Shown: one piece after another, positions 1 to 7,666 of the stretch
Layout of the letters: every line of letters begins with the position of its first letter
Numbering within the stretch: the stretch's first letter is position 1
The notes under the pieces: model-generated
What the model saw: the letters and a program-made list of their open reading frames with translations, nothing else
Database searches by the model: none
What the model was told of the DNA's origin: nothing
Source of the DNA: Clostridia bacterium
GTDB lineage: Bacteria > Bacillota > Clostridia > Oscillospirales > CAG-272
Direction: 5' to 3'
Assembly: GCA_017624905.1 (NCBI GenBank)
Contig: JAGAMD010000030.1
Location: 30,048-94,047, forward strand
DNA length: 64,000 nucleotides
Translations under genes and position numbers: made by a program

Positions 1-1052
1 TCCAAATCATAGTCGGTTGACTCATAACTAGAATTTAGAGTGATTATTATATCATCGCCTAGGTAATTAATTTCATTATCTAGTGATAAGCTAAATTGCT
101 CAGCTGTAAGCTCACTGGTCTTGACAAAATGAGCATACGAGTGTTCAACTTTAAACGAAATTCCGTTTGATAAATTCACCATCGCCCCTGCTTGAGCATT
201 TTTCGATAGGCTTATGGCAGAAGCTATATCGTTATAATCAAGGCGAACTGGTGAAATTTTTTTCAAAAGTCGCGATGAAAGTGAAGGCTCCAGCTCCCTT
301 AATATAGATATATCTATTTTATCAATTATATTATTATCTATAATTATTTTATCTACTTGCTTTTCAAAATATTTCTCATCCTCGGAAATAATGCTGCCAA
401 GACGCAAAATAGAGCGGTTTAAATCCGGATTGATTTTTTCAAGCTCAGGAATTATGTCGTGCCTTATGTGATTTCTTGTGTATTTAGTATCGCTGTTGGT
501 TGAATCAGTTACATACTCTATATTATTTGCCAAGCAATACTCAATTATTTCTTTTTTTGCAGTAGTGATTAGTGGGCGCATAATTTTGCCCTGTCTTGCC
601 TTTATTCCGGTTAGTCCCTGTGGACCTGTGCCACGAGCAAGGTTGAAAATAACCGTTTCTGTATTATCATCAAGATTATGAGCAGTTACAATGCATTTAT
701 ATTCACTGTTTTTTTCAAGCAATTCATTAAATATTCTATATCGCTCGTTTCTTGCACATTCCTCAACGCCAATTTTTTGCTCTCTCGCCAGAGCCGGAAT
801 ATCAATCTTGAATGACAAGAATTTAACACCGTATTTTTCACAGGTTTCCTTTGCCTTTTGCTCGTCAAGGTCAGCCTCGTGTCCACGTATCATATGATTA
901 ATATGCACACAAAGGAGATTTTTGCACTTATCCTTTAAAAAATGCAAAAGTGAGCTTGAGTCAGCACCGCAGGAATATCCAAGTATCGCGCCATCATAAA
1001 TATCTTGCATTGAATATTCTTTGATTGCAAGCTCCACCTTATTTAAAAGCAT
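1..1052 (-). CDS. tilS: tRNA(Ile)-lysidine synthase TilS, 3' end cut by window edge
   Basis: The reading frame runs leftward from an ATG at 1052 and is still open at base 1, so the C-terminus lies outside the window. TilS attaches lysidine to C34 of tRNA-Ile(CAU) using ATP. Visible family marks are the N-terminal PP-loop, the segment CVHINHMIRG, a TAHNLDD motif, RGTGPQGLTGI and the TRNHIRHDIIP block. The PP-loop reads SCGADS instead of the usual SGGxDS, so the first glycine is cysteine. A good ribosome site (AAGGAG) sits about nine bases before the ATG. An apparent promoter lies at 1085-1113. No neighbour shares its transcript inside the window. The family call is firm; only the effect of the PP-loop change is unclear. 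Confidence 0.93.
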   Translation of the reverse strand, partial: MLLNKVELAIKEYSMQDIYDGAILGYSCGADSSSLLHFLKDKCKNLLCVHINHMIRGHEADLDEQKAKETCEKYGVKFLSFKIDIPALAREQKIGVEECARNERYRIFNELLEKNSEYKCIVTAHNLDDNTETVIFNLARGTGPQGLTGIKARQGKIMRPLITTAKKEIIEYCLANNIEYVTDSTNSDTKYTRNHIRHDIIPELEKINPDLNRSILRLGSIISEDEKYFEKQVDKIIIDNNIIDKIDISILRELEPSLSSRLLKKISPVRLDYNDIASAISLSKNAQAGAMVNLSNGISFKVEHSYAHFVKTSELTAEQFSLSLDNEINYLGDDIIITLNSSYESTDYDL

Positions 1053-1084
1053 ACAGATATCTCCTTATCAAAAATACACATATA

Positions 1085-1113
1085 ATATTACATTATTTTT
1101 CTTAAAAAAGCAA
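1085..1113 (-). promoter_or_regulatory. Putative sigma-A promoter of tilS
   Basis: Read on the minus strand it is TTGCTT, a 17-base spacer ending in TG, and TAATAT. It is correctly placed about 30 bases before the tilS start. Identified by eye only. Confidence 0.5.
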
Positions 1114-1245
1114 TACTTATTAACAATTTTTAAATAAATTCACCTTATTATCACTTTATTTTCAAAATAGATATGGTAAATATTGTTCATTGATATAATT
1201 CTGGCAACATAGTAAAATAATTGTGTAGGAAACGGAGGGATAGCT

Positions 1246-1473
1246 TTGAATTATGATGCTCACATAATAAATTACTTTAAGCTACTTGCATTAATTATAA
1301 TCACAACACTTTTAAATGTCATAAGCATACTGCTCAAAGGAAATGGTTACATATACGATTTGATAACAAGCAACATAAGTGAGGTTATGGAATACTTAAT
1401 TTATTCATTTCTGTTCTTTCTCCTTGGTTTCGCAAGTTGGTACATATACGGCAAAATAAAAAAGGAAATATAA
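1246..1473 (+). CDS. Small membrane protein, unknown function
   Basis: This 75-residue protein is not one I recognise. It begins with a TTG codon at 1246 that has a strong ribosome site, GGAGGGA at 1234-1240, five bases upstream, which is why TTG is chosen although no ATG is available in frame nearby. The sequence has two hydrophobic stretches (about residues 12-30 and 50-68) and a short basic C-terminus (KIKKEI), so two membrane passes are likely. An extended -10 element (TTGATATAAT, 1190-1199) lies upstream. It stands alone between divergent tilS and a long non-coding stretch. Good translation signals make it credible as a real gene. Confidence 0.6.
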   Translation: MNYDAHIINYFKLLALIIITTLLNVISILLKGNGYIYDLITSNISEVMEYLIYSFLFFLLGFASWYIYGKIKKEI

Positions 1474-2081
1474 TAGTCAAAAAAACACTAAAAAAGTCGA
1501 TTTATCACGACTAAAAAACAGACTTTAGCATACTAAAATTTAAGTAGCACAAAGTCAAGCACGGCAAGGTTTTTGTGCAATTTGTTCAAAAGCAACCATT
1601 TAAACGTTGAATATTCACCTCATTTTTTGAATAATTTTTGTCAAGTCTTTTTTAAAAATTTTTATTTTTCTACACATCGATTTTCGACATTTGAGTAAAA
1701 CAATGGTAATTTTTTTCACTTTTCAACAGGGCAAAAACGTGGAAAAGTGGAAATTTGACGTGATTTTGTTGGAGTTTTGCACTTTTTCCACTAGGTTTTC
1801 CACGCCTAAACACAGATTTCAACATTAAGTTTATTTTGAGTTCATTATCGGCAAGTGTATAAAATGATTGTGGCATTTGCACAATTTATGTTAGTTGACT
1901 AACTAATAAAAAGATGCGAATTTTTCTGCATTTTCACCAAATGATGAATAAAGACAAAAGCCAAAAATGAATATTCATTCTTTATTCATTTTCATAATTT
2001 TGATTGATATTTTGAGTGGTGTTCTCTCTTCGGTTACAGCCAATATTTTCTCTTTTATAAAAGATATATGGTTAAATAAAT
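1474..2081. other. Non-coding stretch with inverted repeats; no gene seen
   Basis: No convincing gene is present in about 600 bases. It contains a small hairpin (AGTCG...CGACT, 1496-1515) followed by T residues only on the minus strand, a pair of inverted GTGGAAAA / TTTTCCAC blocks around 1738-1804, and a palindrome TTAGTTGACTAACTAA near 1890-1905 that resembles a MarR-family operator. The one open frame here (1670-1882, minus) lacks a ribosome site. It may be a decayed gene region. Confidence 0.5.
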
Positions 2082-2108
2082 AAAAATCGCACCAATGGTG
2101 CGATTTTT
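2082..2108 (-). terminator. Intrinsic terminator of the serine hydrolase gene
   Basis: A perfect stem AAAATCGCACC / GGTGCGATTTT with a three-base loop. The T-run falls on both sides, so it can act in both directions. It overlaps the stop codon of the minus-strand hydrolase. Confidence 0.8.
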
Positions 2109-3258
2109 AATCATTTATTGCTAGATTTACAAGCATTTTTATGCGAGGATGGATTTGCTCGTGGTGAGGATTTAGCATATGCTGTGTATACACGATACCT
2201 ATTTCCTTGGTTGTGTCAATTGAGCATAATGAGCCGGCAGCACCGTCCCATCCAAACTCACCGATAGAACAGATGTTTCCTCCCCAACCCTCGTAAATTT
2301 TTGTACGAACGCCTAAGCCATAGCCATACTCTGCGTTGTTACGCCAGGTTGAAAATTGTGCCATTCTCTTTTCGTCGAGCATATTTGTTCTCATCAGCTT
2401 TACAGTTTTTTCAGACAAGATGCGATTGCCGTTAGGTGCTTTACCACCGCAGGACATAGCTTGTACAAACTTACCATAGTCGTCAATGGTTGTAATAAGT
2501 CCGGCTCCTCCGGAGTCATATTCACTGCCAAAGACATATCCGTTGTGCTTACCTCTTACAACTGCCTCGCCTTTTTCATAGTCATATGTATATTGTTGAG
2601 CCATTTTACTTTTTATTTCATCAGTTACACGGAATGTTGATTTTGTCATACCGAGAGGCTCAAATATTTCTTTTTTCATATATTCTGAGAATCTAACACC
2701 TGTTGCGACCTCAACAAGACCGGCTAAAACATCGTGCCCCAAGCTATATGCCCAACGCTCACGTGGTTGGTATTCAAGTGGCATTTTTGCAATAGCCTTC
2801 ATCACCTCGCGAGTAGGTGCTCTATCATTAGTTTCCTCTATTACCTTTCTAATTTCGGCGTTACCTGTGTCGTAGTTTAGTCCGGCACTCATAGTGAAGA
2901 GGTCTTGGATTACCATTTCTCTTTTTTGTGGAACCAGATAAAATGAGCAGTCCGGATTATACACCTTTACTTGTGTATCCTTAAACTCAGGTAAGTACCA
3001 CCAAACAGGCTCGGCCAAGATAAATGCTCCTTGCTCCCAAGCGTGTAAAGCTGTTGCACAGGTGAGCGGCTTAGTTGCTGAATACATAAAGTAGTACTCA
3101 TCACCTGTCATTTTTATTCCCTCTTCTCTATCGGCATAGCCAAACGAATGAGCAAAGACTTCCTTGCCGTGATGGTAAACGCGAATACTACCGCCCGGGG
3201 TTTGCTCTTTAACAGGAATTGTATCTAAGTATTTTTCTAATTGTGAAAATTCGTACAT
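2107..3258 (-). CDS. Serine hydrolase, beta-lactamase (class C / EstB-like) family
   Basis: A 383-residue protein of the beta-lactamase/penicillin-binding-protein fold. The SxxK nucleophile motif is SATK at residues 60-63, and a Tyr-Ser motif (YSLGHD) at 171-176 sits where the second catalytic motif is expected; a glycine-rich WDGAAGS segment near the C-terminus replaces the KTG box. There is no signal peptide, so it is probably cytoplasmic, as for esterase-type members rather than true beta-lactamases. The start ATG at 3258 is preceded by GAGGTAAT. It is divergent from the lipase-like gene at 3341, 82 bases away. Substrate unknown; an ester or D-amino-acid peptide are both possible. Confidence 0.85.
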   Translation of the reverse strand: MYEFSQLEKYLDTIPVKEQTPGGSIRVYHHGKEVFAHSFGYADREEGIKMTGDEYYFMYSATKPLTCATALHAWEQGAFILAEPVWWYLPEFKDTQVKVYNPDCSFYLVPQKREMVIQDLFTMSAGLNYDTGNAEIRKVIEETNDRAPTREVMKAIAKMPLEYQPRERWAYSLGHDVLAGLVEVATGVRFSEYMKKEIFEPLGMTKSTFRVTDEIKSKMAQQYTYDYEKGEAVVRGKHNGYVFGSEYDSGGAGLITTIDDYGKFVQAMSCGGKAPNGNRILSEKTVKLMRTNMLDEKRMAQFSTWRNNAEYGYGLGVRTKIYEGWGGNICSIGEFGWDGAAGSLCSIDTTKEIGIVYTQHMLNPHHEQIHPRIKMLVNLAIND

Positions 3259-3340
3259 AATTACCTCGTGTTAATTTGTTACTATTTATATATTAGCACT
3301 TTGGCAGTAAATTTTCAAGTGAAACAACATAAAATGTAGT

Positions 3341-3943
3341 ATGAAGTTATCTACATTATTTTATAATTTAACGCATATTGCGTATACTCACGGTGAAAAT
3401 GGGCTTGACTATGCCACAAGACGATCAAATGATACTCTATACATATATTTTCAAGATTCTGACGGAGCTGTTGATTGGAAGAATAATCTAGACTTTCCCA
3501 TAAAGTGCTACGGCAATTTATTTGCGCACAGGGGATTTTTGCGTGTGTGGGAGTCGGCTAAGGATTGTCTAAGTGAGCAAATTTTAGACACAGGGCTTAA
3601 AAAAATAGTAGTTTCCGGTTATTCGCACGGAGCGGCACTTGCAGTTCTTTGTCATGAATTTATATGGTATCACAGACCTGATTTGCGTGATACTATAGAG
3701 GGCTACGGCTTTGGTTGTCCTCGTGTTATTTGGGGAATAAAAAATGCGTACCACGAGGAAAGGTGGGCACACTTTAATGTAATTAAAAACATTGATGATA
3801 TTATAACGCATCTTCCCCCTGCTTTTTTGGGGTATTTCCACGTTGGGAATATGATAAAAATCGGTAAGCGAGGAAATTACTCTACGGTAGATGCACACAG
3901 ACCGGAAAGCTATATGAAAGAGCTTTTTAAGGCAGAAATGTGA
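3341..3943 (+). CDS. Class 3 lipase-like alpha/beta hydrolase
   Basis: A 200-residue protein with the nucleophile elbow GYSHG (Ser95) inside VVSGYSHGAAL and the following block GYGFGCPRVIW, which matches the FGxPRVG segment typical of fungal-type class 3 lipases. An upstream FAHRGFL segment fits the oxyanion-hole region, and a late His (DAHRPESY, about 187) is a candidate catalytic residue. No signal peptide or membrane segment is seen, so it is probably intracellular, and it is shorter than most secreted class 3 lipases. The ribosome site is weak. Divergent from the serine hydrolase. A lipid ester substrate is inferred from the family only. Confidence 0.75.
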   Translation: MKLSTLFYNLTHIAYTHGENGLDYATRRSNDTLYIYFQDSDGAVDWKNNLDFPIKCYGNLFAHRGFLRVWESAKDCLSEQILDTGLKKIVVSGYSHGAALAVLCHEFIWYHRPDLRDTIEGYGFGCPRVIWGIKNAYHEERWAHFNVIKNIDDIITHLPPAFLGYFHVGNMIKIGKRGNYSTVDAHRPESYMKELFKAEM

Positions 3944-3977
3944 TTTTTATATTTTTTTAATCAACTCAAATTTCCTA

Positions 3978-4006
3978 TTTACAAATAAAAGCTTTTGTGT
4001 TAAAAT
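3978..4006 (+). promoter_or_regulatory. Strong sigma-A promoter of the structured RNA
   Basis: TTTACA at 3978-3983, an exactly 17-base spacer ending in TGT (extended -10), then TAAAAT at 4001-4006. The predicted start at about 4012 coincides with the first base of the long closing stem of the RNA. Confidence 0.75.
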
Positions 4007-4011
4007 AAAGT

Positions 4012-4226
4012 TGCCAAACAAACTTAATAATGCAATAATGGGTGTTTTTTCTTGGGATAACTATACCCTTTTTTGTCTATGCTTATTTTAGACCTTACAT
4101 TTGGTAAAAATGTAGTTCCCTGTCTGAAATAAGTATGTAAACCCATAATTGCTCAGAGTTTGTTTGGCGACAATTGGGGTTCTGCGTTTTTCGGTGCGTT
4201 CAACTCCGGTTGGACGCACTTTTTAT
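4012..4226 (+). ncRNA. Structured non-coding RNA of unassigned family
   Basis: A transcript of about 215 bases is predicted between the promoter at 3978-4006 and an intrinsic terminator at 4194-4224. Its ends pair: GCCAAACAAACT (from 4013) with AGTTTGTTTGGC (ending 4168), then GCAAT / ATTGC and ATGGGT / ACCCAT separated by one A-A mismatch. A 31-base one-sided bulge follows, containing GGGATAACTATACCC, then a roughly 16-pair stem (TATGCTTATTTTAGAC with GTCTGAAATAAGTATG, with G-U wobbles) and an apical hairpin. The bulge ACCCT could pair with GGGGT in the 3' tail. It is not 6S RNA, which is found at 57.6 kb, and it has none of the T-box, SRP or tmRNA marks. It could alternatively be a leader of the next gene. 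Confidence 0.65.
4194..4224 (+). terminator. Intrinsic terminator of the structured RNA
   Basis: An 11-pair stem GTGCGTTCAAC / GTTGGACGCAC with one wobble pair, loop TCCG, followed by TTTTTATTTT. It ends 20 bases before the next start codon, so it either separates the RNA from the downstream cassette or attenuates it. Confidence 0.85.
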
Positions 4227-4243
4227 TTTAAAGGAGGGAAAAC

Positions 4244-4462
4244 ATGCTCGAATTAAAACACGCATCAAATGGTAAAGAGTTCCAAAAAAATGCCAAGGAA
4301 TATGTGATAAATATGCTTGGAAACAAACGAAAACTACACAAAAAGAATGGTTGTTATTATTCTAAATGTTACTGTAAATACTATGATTTTAATACCATAT
4401 CAGAAGCCGAAAATAGTGGTATTGATTTTTTAAAATGTAAAATTTGCTTCAAGGAGATTTAA
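4244..4462 (+). CDS. Cysteine-rich mini-protein, unknown
   Basis: A 72-residue protein with a strong ribosome site (AAGGAGGG, 4231-4238) and an ATG at 4244. The C-terminal half holds five cysteines in the pattern CYYSKCYCKYYDF ... LKCKICFKEI, which could bind zinc, ending in a CxxC pair. I do not recognise the family. The stop codon lies inside the ribosome-site region of the next gene, five bases before its ATG, so the two are probably translationally coupled. Its codons are more AT-rich than those of neighbouring genes, which hints at horizontal acquisition. Confidence 0.6.
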   Translation: MLELKHASNGKEFQKNAKEYVINMLGNKRKLHKKNGCYYSKCYCKYYDFNTISEAENSGIDFLKCKICFKEI

Positions 4463-4467
4463 TAGTC

Positions 4468-6210
4468 ATGGAAAATCAAAAAAACATATATCTATACACA
4501 GCTATACACGACGACGAGGATGAAATATATGAAAAAACTGAAGACAATATGGTGAGACAAATATTTTATTGGAAAGATTGGACTCCAAGATGGTTTAAAG
4601 ATTATGATGTTTATGTGACATTATATAAGTTTATTTGTCCTAATTGTGGAACTCGAATCATTGGTCAATGGTGTAATGTTAACACCGCTGATCTTTCTTT
4701 TATACCATTAGCAGAGCAAACTAACTTACGTTATAGCGAACGCCAATATTATGCTAATAATCATGATAAATATGTTGAATTAGTTAACAGGTGCAAAAAC
4801 AGCATAGAAAATTGTAAGGTCTCAAGTAAGAAGCATAGCGATAAAACATGTCAGGAAATGGAAAACATGGCGAAATTAAAGCAATGCCCAATATGTAATC
4901 ACGAGCTTTCCAAAGAATTCCCTTTTGCTTATATTGAAAGACCATGGTACAGGCTAGAAGAGTTAGAAGACATATTTCAAAAATCAAAAGATATTGACTA
5001 CGAAACCCATGAGAAATTACTCCAAGAGCATCTCAAAGCAGAATCTGTAAAAAAGGCAGAAAGATTTATTCAACAATGCAACATTGAATTTATAAAAAGC
5101 GAAACTTCTATTCCACAAAACACAGATTTTTTAAAAAAATACTTATCTCACCTAATCAACCTTGAATCAAACATTATTTTCATGTCGGATCGATTAAAAT
5201 ATTTATATCAACTGAAAACAGAAACCGATATGGATGTTGCCTTTGATTCAAATTATCCTACTTACAATTCAATACAGTCATTTGAACAAAAGATTGGCAA
5301 AATAACAGAAATGATAGAAAAGTTGAATTGTGAAAAAAGTGAGTTAGAAAATACAGCTGTTTCTGTGAATAGAATAGCTCCTCCAACACCTCCTCAAAAA
5401 CCAATTTTCCAAAAGCCATCTTTCTTTAACAGGAAACGTGTCGAAGCACAAAACGCACAATTACAATTAGAATATGAGCAACGCGTAAATGAATACAATG
5501 CAAAAAGAATTAATATAGAAAAGCAGAATGTCATTAATTTAGAAAATGCTAAAAAAGAAAAAGAAGCTAAATTGATAGAGTATGACAAAGAAATAGCCAA
5601 ATGTAAAGATCAAATAACAGCCCTTCAAGACGAAATCCAAAAATCAAGAGAGGAGAAAAAGGATTATCCATCGCTTGCTCTTGGGAAAAAACAAATGATT
5701 GATAGTGAAATCACTATTGTAGAAGAAACATTAAAAAATACTTTCAAATGTAGAAACGAAATGTATAGCTACGATATTATTTTTGAGAAATACAGAGATA
5801 TTGTGGCAATTTCTTCTTTTTATGAATATTTAATGTCTGGAAGATGCGTTTCTCTTGATGGCGACAATGGAGCATACAATATTTATGAAAACGAAATTCG
5901 ACTTAACTCAATAATCTTTAAATTAGATGATATCAAATCAAATCTAGAAAGAATTGAACGAAATCAATTTATGATTTACAAAAAACTCACCGATATTGAG
6001 TCCTCTTTAGTTTCTTTAAACGCTACTATGGAAAAAGCAGTTGAATCATTAAATTCTATTTACACCGAATCTTTAACTATTGAAAGTTATCTTGAAAAAA
6101 TTTCTGAGGATACAGAAATAATTGCTCATAACACAGCCGTTTCTGCTTACTATTCAAAAAAGAACGCAGAATTAACAAACGCTCTTGGCTTTTTGATGGC
6201 AATGAAATAA
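4468..6210 (+). CDS. Zinc-ribbon and coiled-coil protein, unknown
   Basis: A 580-residue protein starting at the ATG at 4468, preferred over an upstream in-frame ATG (4444) because AAGGAG at 4451-4456 precedes it. Two CxxC pairs (Cys57/Cys60 and Cys140/Cys143) should form a split zinc ribbon. A proline-rich joint (PPTPPQKP, about 309-316) leads into a long coiled coil (about 325-430). A distinctive block, FYEYLMSGRC...GAYNIYENEIRL (about 450-480), precedes heptad-like helices with repeated NLERIERNQ / TDIESSLVS elements. No signal peptide or enzyme motif is seen. The AT-rich codon usage suggests transfer. The C-terminal half resembles that of the protein at 35555-36610. No function is assigned. 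Confidence 0.75.
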   Translation: MENQKNIYLYTAIHDDEDEIYEKTEDNMVRQIFYWKDWTPRWFKDYDVYVTLYKFICPNCGTRIIGQWCNVNTADLSFIPLAEQTNLRYSERQYYANNHDKYVELVNRCKNSIENCKVSSKKHSDKTCQEMENMAKLKQCPICNHELSKEFPFAYIERPWYRLEELEDIFQKSKDIDYETHEKLLQEHLKAESVKKAERFIQQCNIEFIKSETSIPQNTDFLKKYLSHLINLESNIIFMSDRLKYLYQLKTETDMDVAFDSNYPTYNSIQSFEQKIGKITEMIEKLNCEKSELENTAVSVNRIAPPTPPQKPIFQKPSFFNRKRVEAQNAQLQLEYEQRVNEYNAKRINIEKQNVINLENAKKEKEAKLIEYDKEIAKCKDQITALQDEIQKSREEKKDYPSLALGKKQMIDSEITIVEETLKNTFKCRNEMYSYDIIFEKYRDIVAISSFYEYLMSGRCVSLDGDNGAYNIYENEIRLNSIIFKLDDIKSNLERIERNQFMIYKKLTDIESSLVSLNATMEKAVESLNSIYTESLTIESYLEKISEDTEIIAHNTAVSAYYSKKNAELTNALGFLMAMK

Positions 6211-6279
6211 TTAATTTTCGAAGGCAAGTCTTTTTTCTAATTATTTTCAATTTTCCTAGCAAAACTTTTAACAAATCTG

Positions 6280-6322
6280 ACACATCATTAAGGATTCCTC
6301 CAAAATGATGTGTCTTGCTTTT
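6280..6322 (+). terminator. Terminator of the two-gene cassette
   Basis: Stem GACACATCATT / AATGATGTGTC with a loop of about 14 bases, followed by TTGCTTTTTT. It lies 70 bases after the stop codon at 6210. Confidence 0.7.
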
Positions 6323-6382
6323 TTCTTTAAATATAACAGGAGGAGCAAGCCCCTCCCATACAAATAATCAAACCTCAGCGTG

Positions 6383-6411
6383 AAAAAGTGCCACTCAAGG
6401 TGGCACTTTTA
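6383..6411. terminator. Bidirectional hairpin AAAAGTGCCAC / GTGGCACTTTT
   Basis: A perfect 11-pair stem with loop TCAAG and A/T runs on both flanks, so it could terminate transcription on either strand. A degenerate version of the same stem occurs near 63569-63592. Confidence 0.6.
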
Positions 6412-6517
6412 GCGTTTATTAAAGAGGCTTCAGGGCGGAGGAAAAATGCGTGAGTAGAGCAAGAGGAATACTGGCGTATTTCGGAGCGATAGTCGCGTAT
6501 AGAAATCGCATAAAAAA

Positions 6518-6542
6518 GAAAAGCACATATGCTGTGCTTTTC
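6518..6542. terminator. Bidirectional hairpin upstream of the GGGtGRT 3' end
   Basis: Stem GAAAAGCAC / GTGCTTTTC with inner ATATGC. On the minus strand it lies after the end of the GGGtGRT operon and is followed by T-rich sequence. Confidence 0.5.
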
Positions 6543-6653
6543 TACCTTAGAATTTCTTCTTTAAATAGAACGGGAGGAGCAAGAGCCCCTCCCCTACTAT
6601 ATTAATTCGTTATTATAAGTGTGATTTCGGTTTTACCCGTATCTGACAGCCTC

Positions 6654-7652
6654 TTACTTTGAAGCTTCTTCAACTGCAACCGCAACAGCAACAGTCATAC
6701 CAACCATTGGGTTGTTACCAGCGCCGATAAGTCCCATCATTTCTACGTGAGCAGGAACTGATGATGAACCAGCGAACTGAGCATCACCGTGCATTCTACC
6801 CATTGTATCTGTCATACCGTATGAAGCAGGACCTGCAGCCATATTATCTGGGTGAAGTGTACGACCTGTACCACCACCTGATGCAACTGAGAAGTAGTTA
6901 ACTCCGTTTTCGTTACACCATTTCTTATATGTACCAGCAACCGGGTGTTGGAATCTTGTTGGGTTTGTTGAGTTACCTGTGATAGATACACCAACGTTTT
7001 CAAGTCTCATAATTGCAACGCCCTCTGGAACGCTGTCAGAACCATAGCACTTAACGTTAGCACGTGGACCATTTGAGTAAGGTGTTTCTGAGATAACCTT
7101 AACCTCTTCTGCATATGGGTCAAACTCTGTTTCAACATATGTAAAGCCATTGATTCTTGAAATAATCATAGCAGCGTCCTTACCAAGACCGTTAAGGATA
7201 ACGCGAAGTGGCTTTACTCTTACCTTGTTTGCATTAAGAGCAATCTTAATAGCACCCTCTGCAGCTGCGAATGATTCGTGACCAGCTAGGAAGCAGAAGC
7301 ACTCTGTTTCTTCTGAAAGAAGCATCTTACCGAGGTTACCATGGCCAAGACCTACTTTTCTGTTCTCTGCAACTGAGCCAGGGATACAGAATGATTGTAG
7401 ACCGATACCGATAGCAGCTGCTGCGTCAGCAGCCTTTGTGCAGCCCTTCTTGATTGCGATAGCTGCGCCTACTGTGTAAGCCCAAACAGCGTTTTCAAAG
7501 CAGATAGGTTGAGTTTCTCTTACGATTTTGTCGCAGTCGATACCCTTAGCAAGTGTAATTTCCTTACACTCCTCGATAGAATTAATACCATATTCCTTAA
7601 GAGCAGCAAGAATCTTAGCTTCTCTGCGCTCGTATCCTTCAAATAATGCCAT
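6654..7652 (-). CDS. GGGtGRT protein (glycine-rich SFCGS family)
   Basis: A 332-residue protein belonging to the family named for its GGGtGRT motif, here GGGTGRT at about residues 259-265, with the second hallmark SFCIPGS at 87-93. It also has long glycine/alanine-rich segments (KAADAAAAIGIG, GLIGAGNNPMVG). The biochemical role of the family is not established. The ATG at 7652 follows an AGGAGGT-type ribosome site. It is the second gene of an operon whose first gene, an iron-sulfur scaffold-like protein, ends 14 bases upstream; this pairing recurs in Clostridia, from general knowledge. Conserved cysteines suggest a link to cluster or thiol chemistry, but that is inference. Confidence 0.88.
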   Translation of the reverse strand: MALFEGYERREAKILAALKEYGINSIEECKEITLAKGIDCDKIVRETQPICFENAVWAYTVGAAIAIKKGCTKAADAAAAIGIGLQSFCIPGSVAENRKVGLGHGNLGKMLLSEETECFCFLAGHESFAAAEGAIKIALNANKVRVKPLRVILNGLGKDAAMIISRINGFTYVETEFDPYAEEVKVISETPYSNGPRANVKCYGSDSVPEGVAIMRLENVGVSITGNSTNPTRFQHPVAGTYKKWCNENGVNYFSVASGGGTGRTLHPDNMAAGPASYGMTDTMGRMHGDAQFAGSSSVPAHVEMMGLIGAGNNPMVGMTVAVAVAVEEASK

Positions 7653-7666
7653 TTTATTCTACCTCC

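Larger units (their letters stand above)
6324..6600. repeat. Hairpin-rich non-coding region with a duplicated unit
   Basis: A unit of about 40 bases occurs twice in direct orientation, at 6324-6362 and 6555-6597. Each copy reads CTTTAAATA, AAC, then GGAGGAGCAAG...CCCCTCCC, so each contains a small GGAGG / CCTCC hairpin. Between them are two terminator-like hairpins (6383-6411 and 6518-6542) and a GC-richer patch with TATTTCGGAGCGATAGTCGC at about 6478. No coding potential is seen. It may be a dispersed palindromic repeat family in this genome. Confidence 0.55.

Noticed and set aside
1738-1804. Possible replication origin from TTTTCCAC repeats
   Set aside because: The words are not DnaA boxes (TTATCCACA), and no dnaA, dnaN or other origin genes are nearby.
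1670-1882. 70-residue open frame on the minus strand in the non-coding stretch
   Set aside because: No ribosome site before its ATG, no recognisable motif, and it overlaps inverted repeats.
4012-4226. 6S RNA assignment for the structured RNA at 4 kb
   Set aside because: A much better 6S RNA with the conserved CACCTTG...CAAGG element lies at 57.6 kb, and this RNA has a one-sided bulge unlike 6S.
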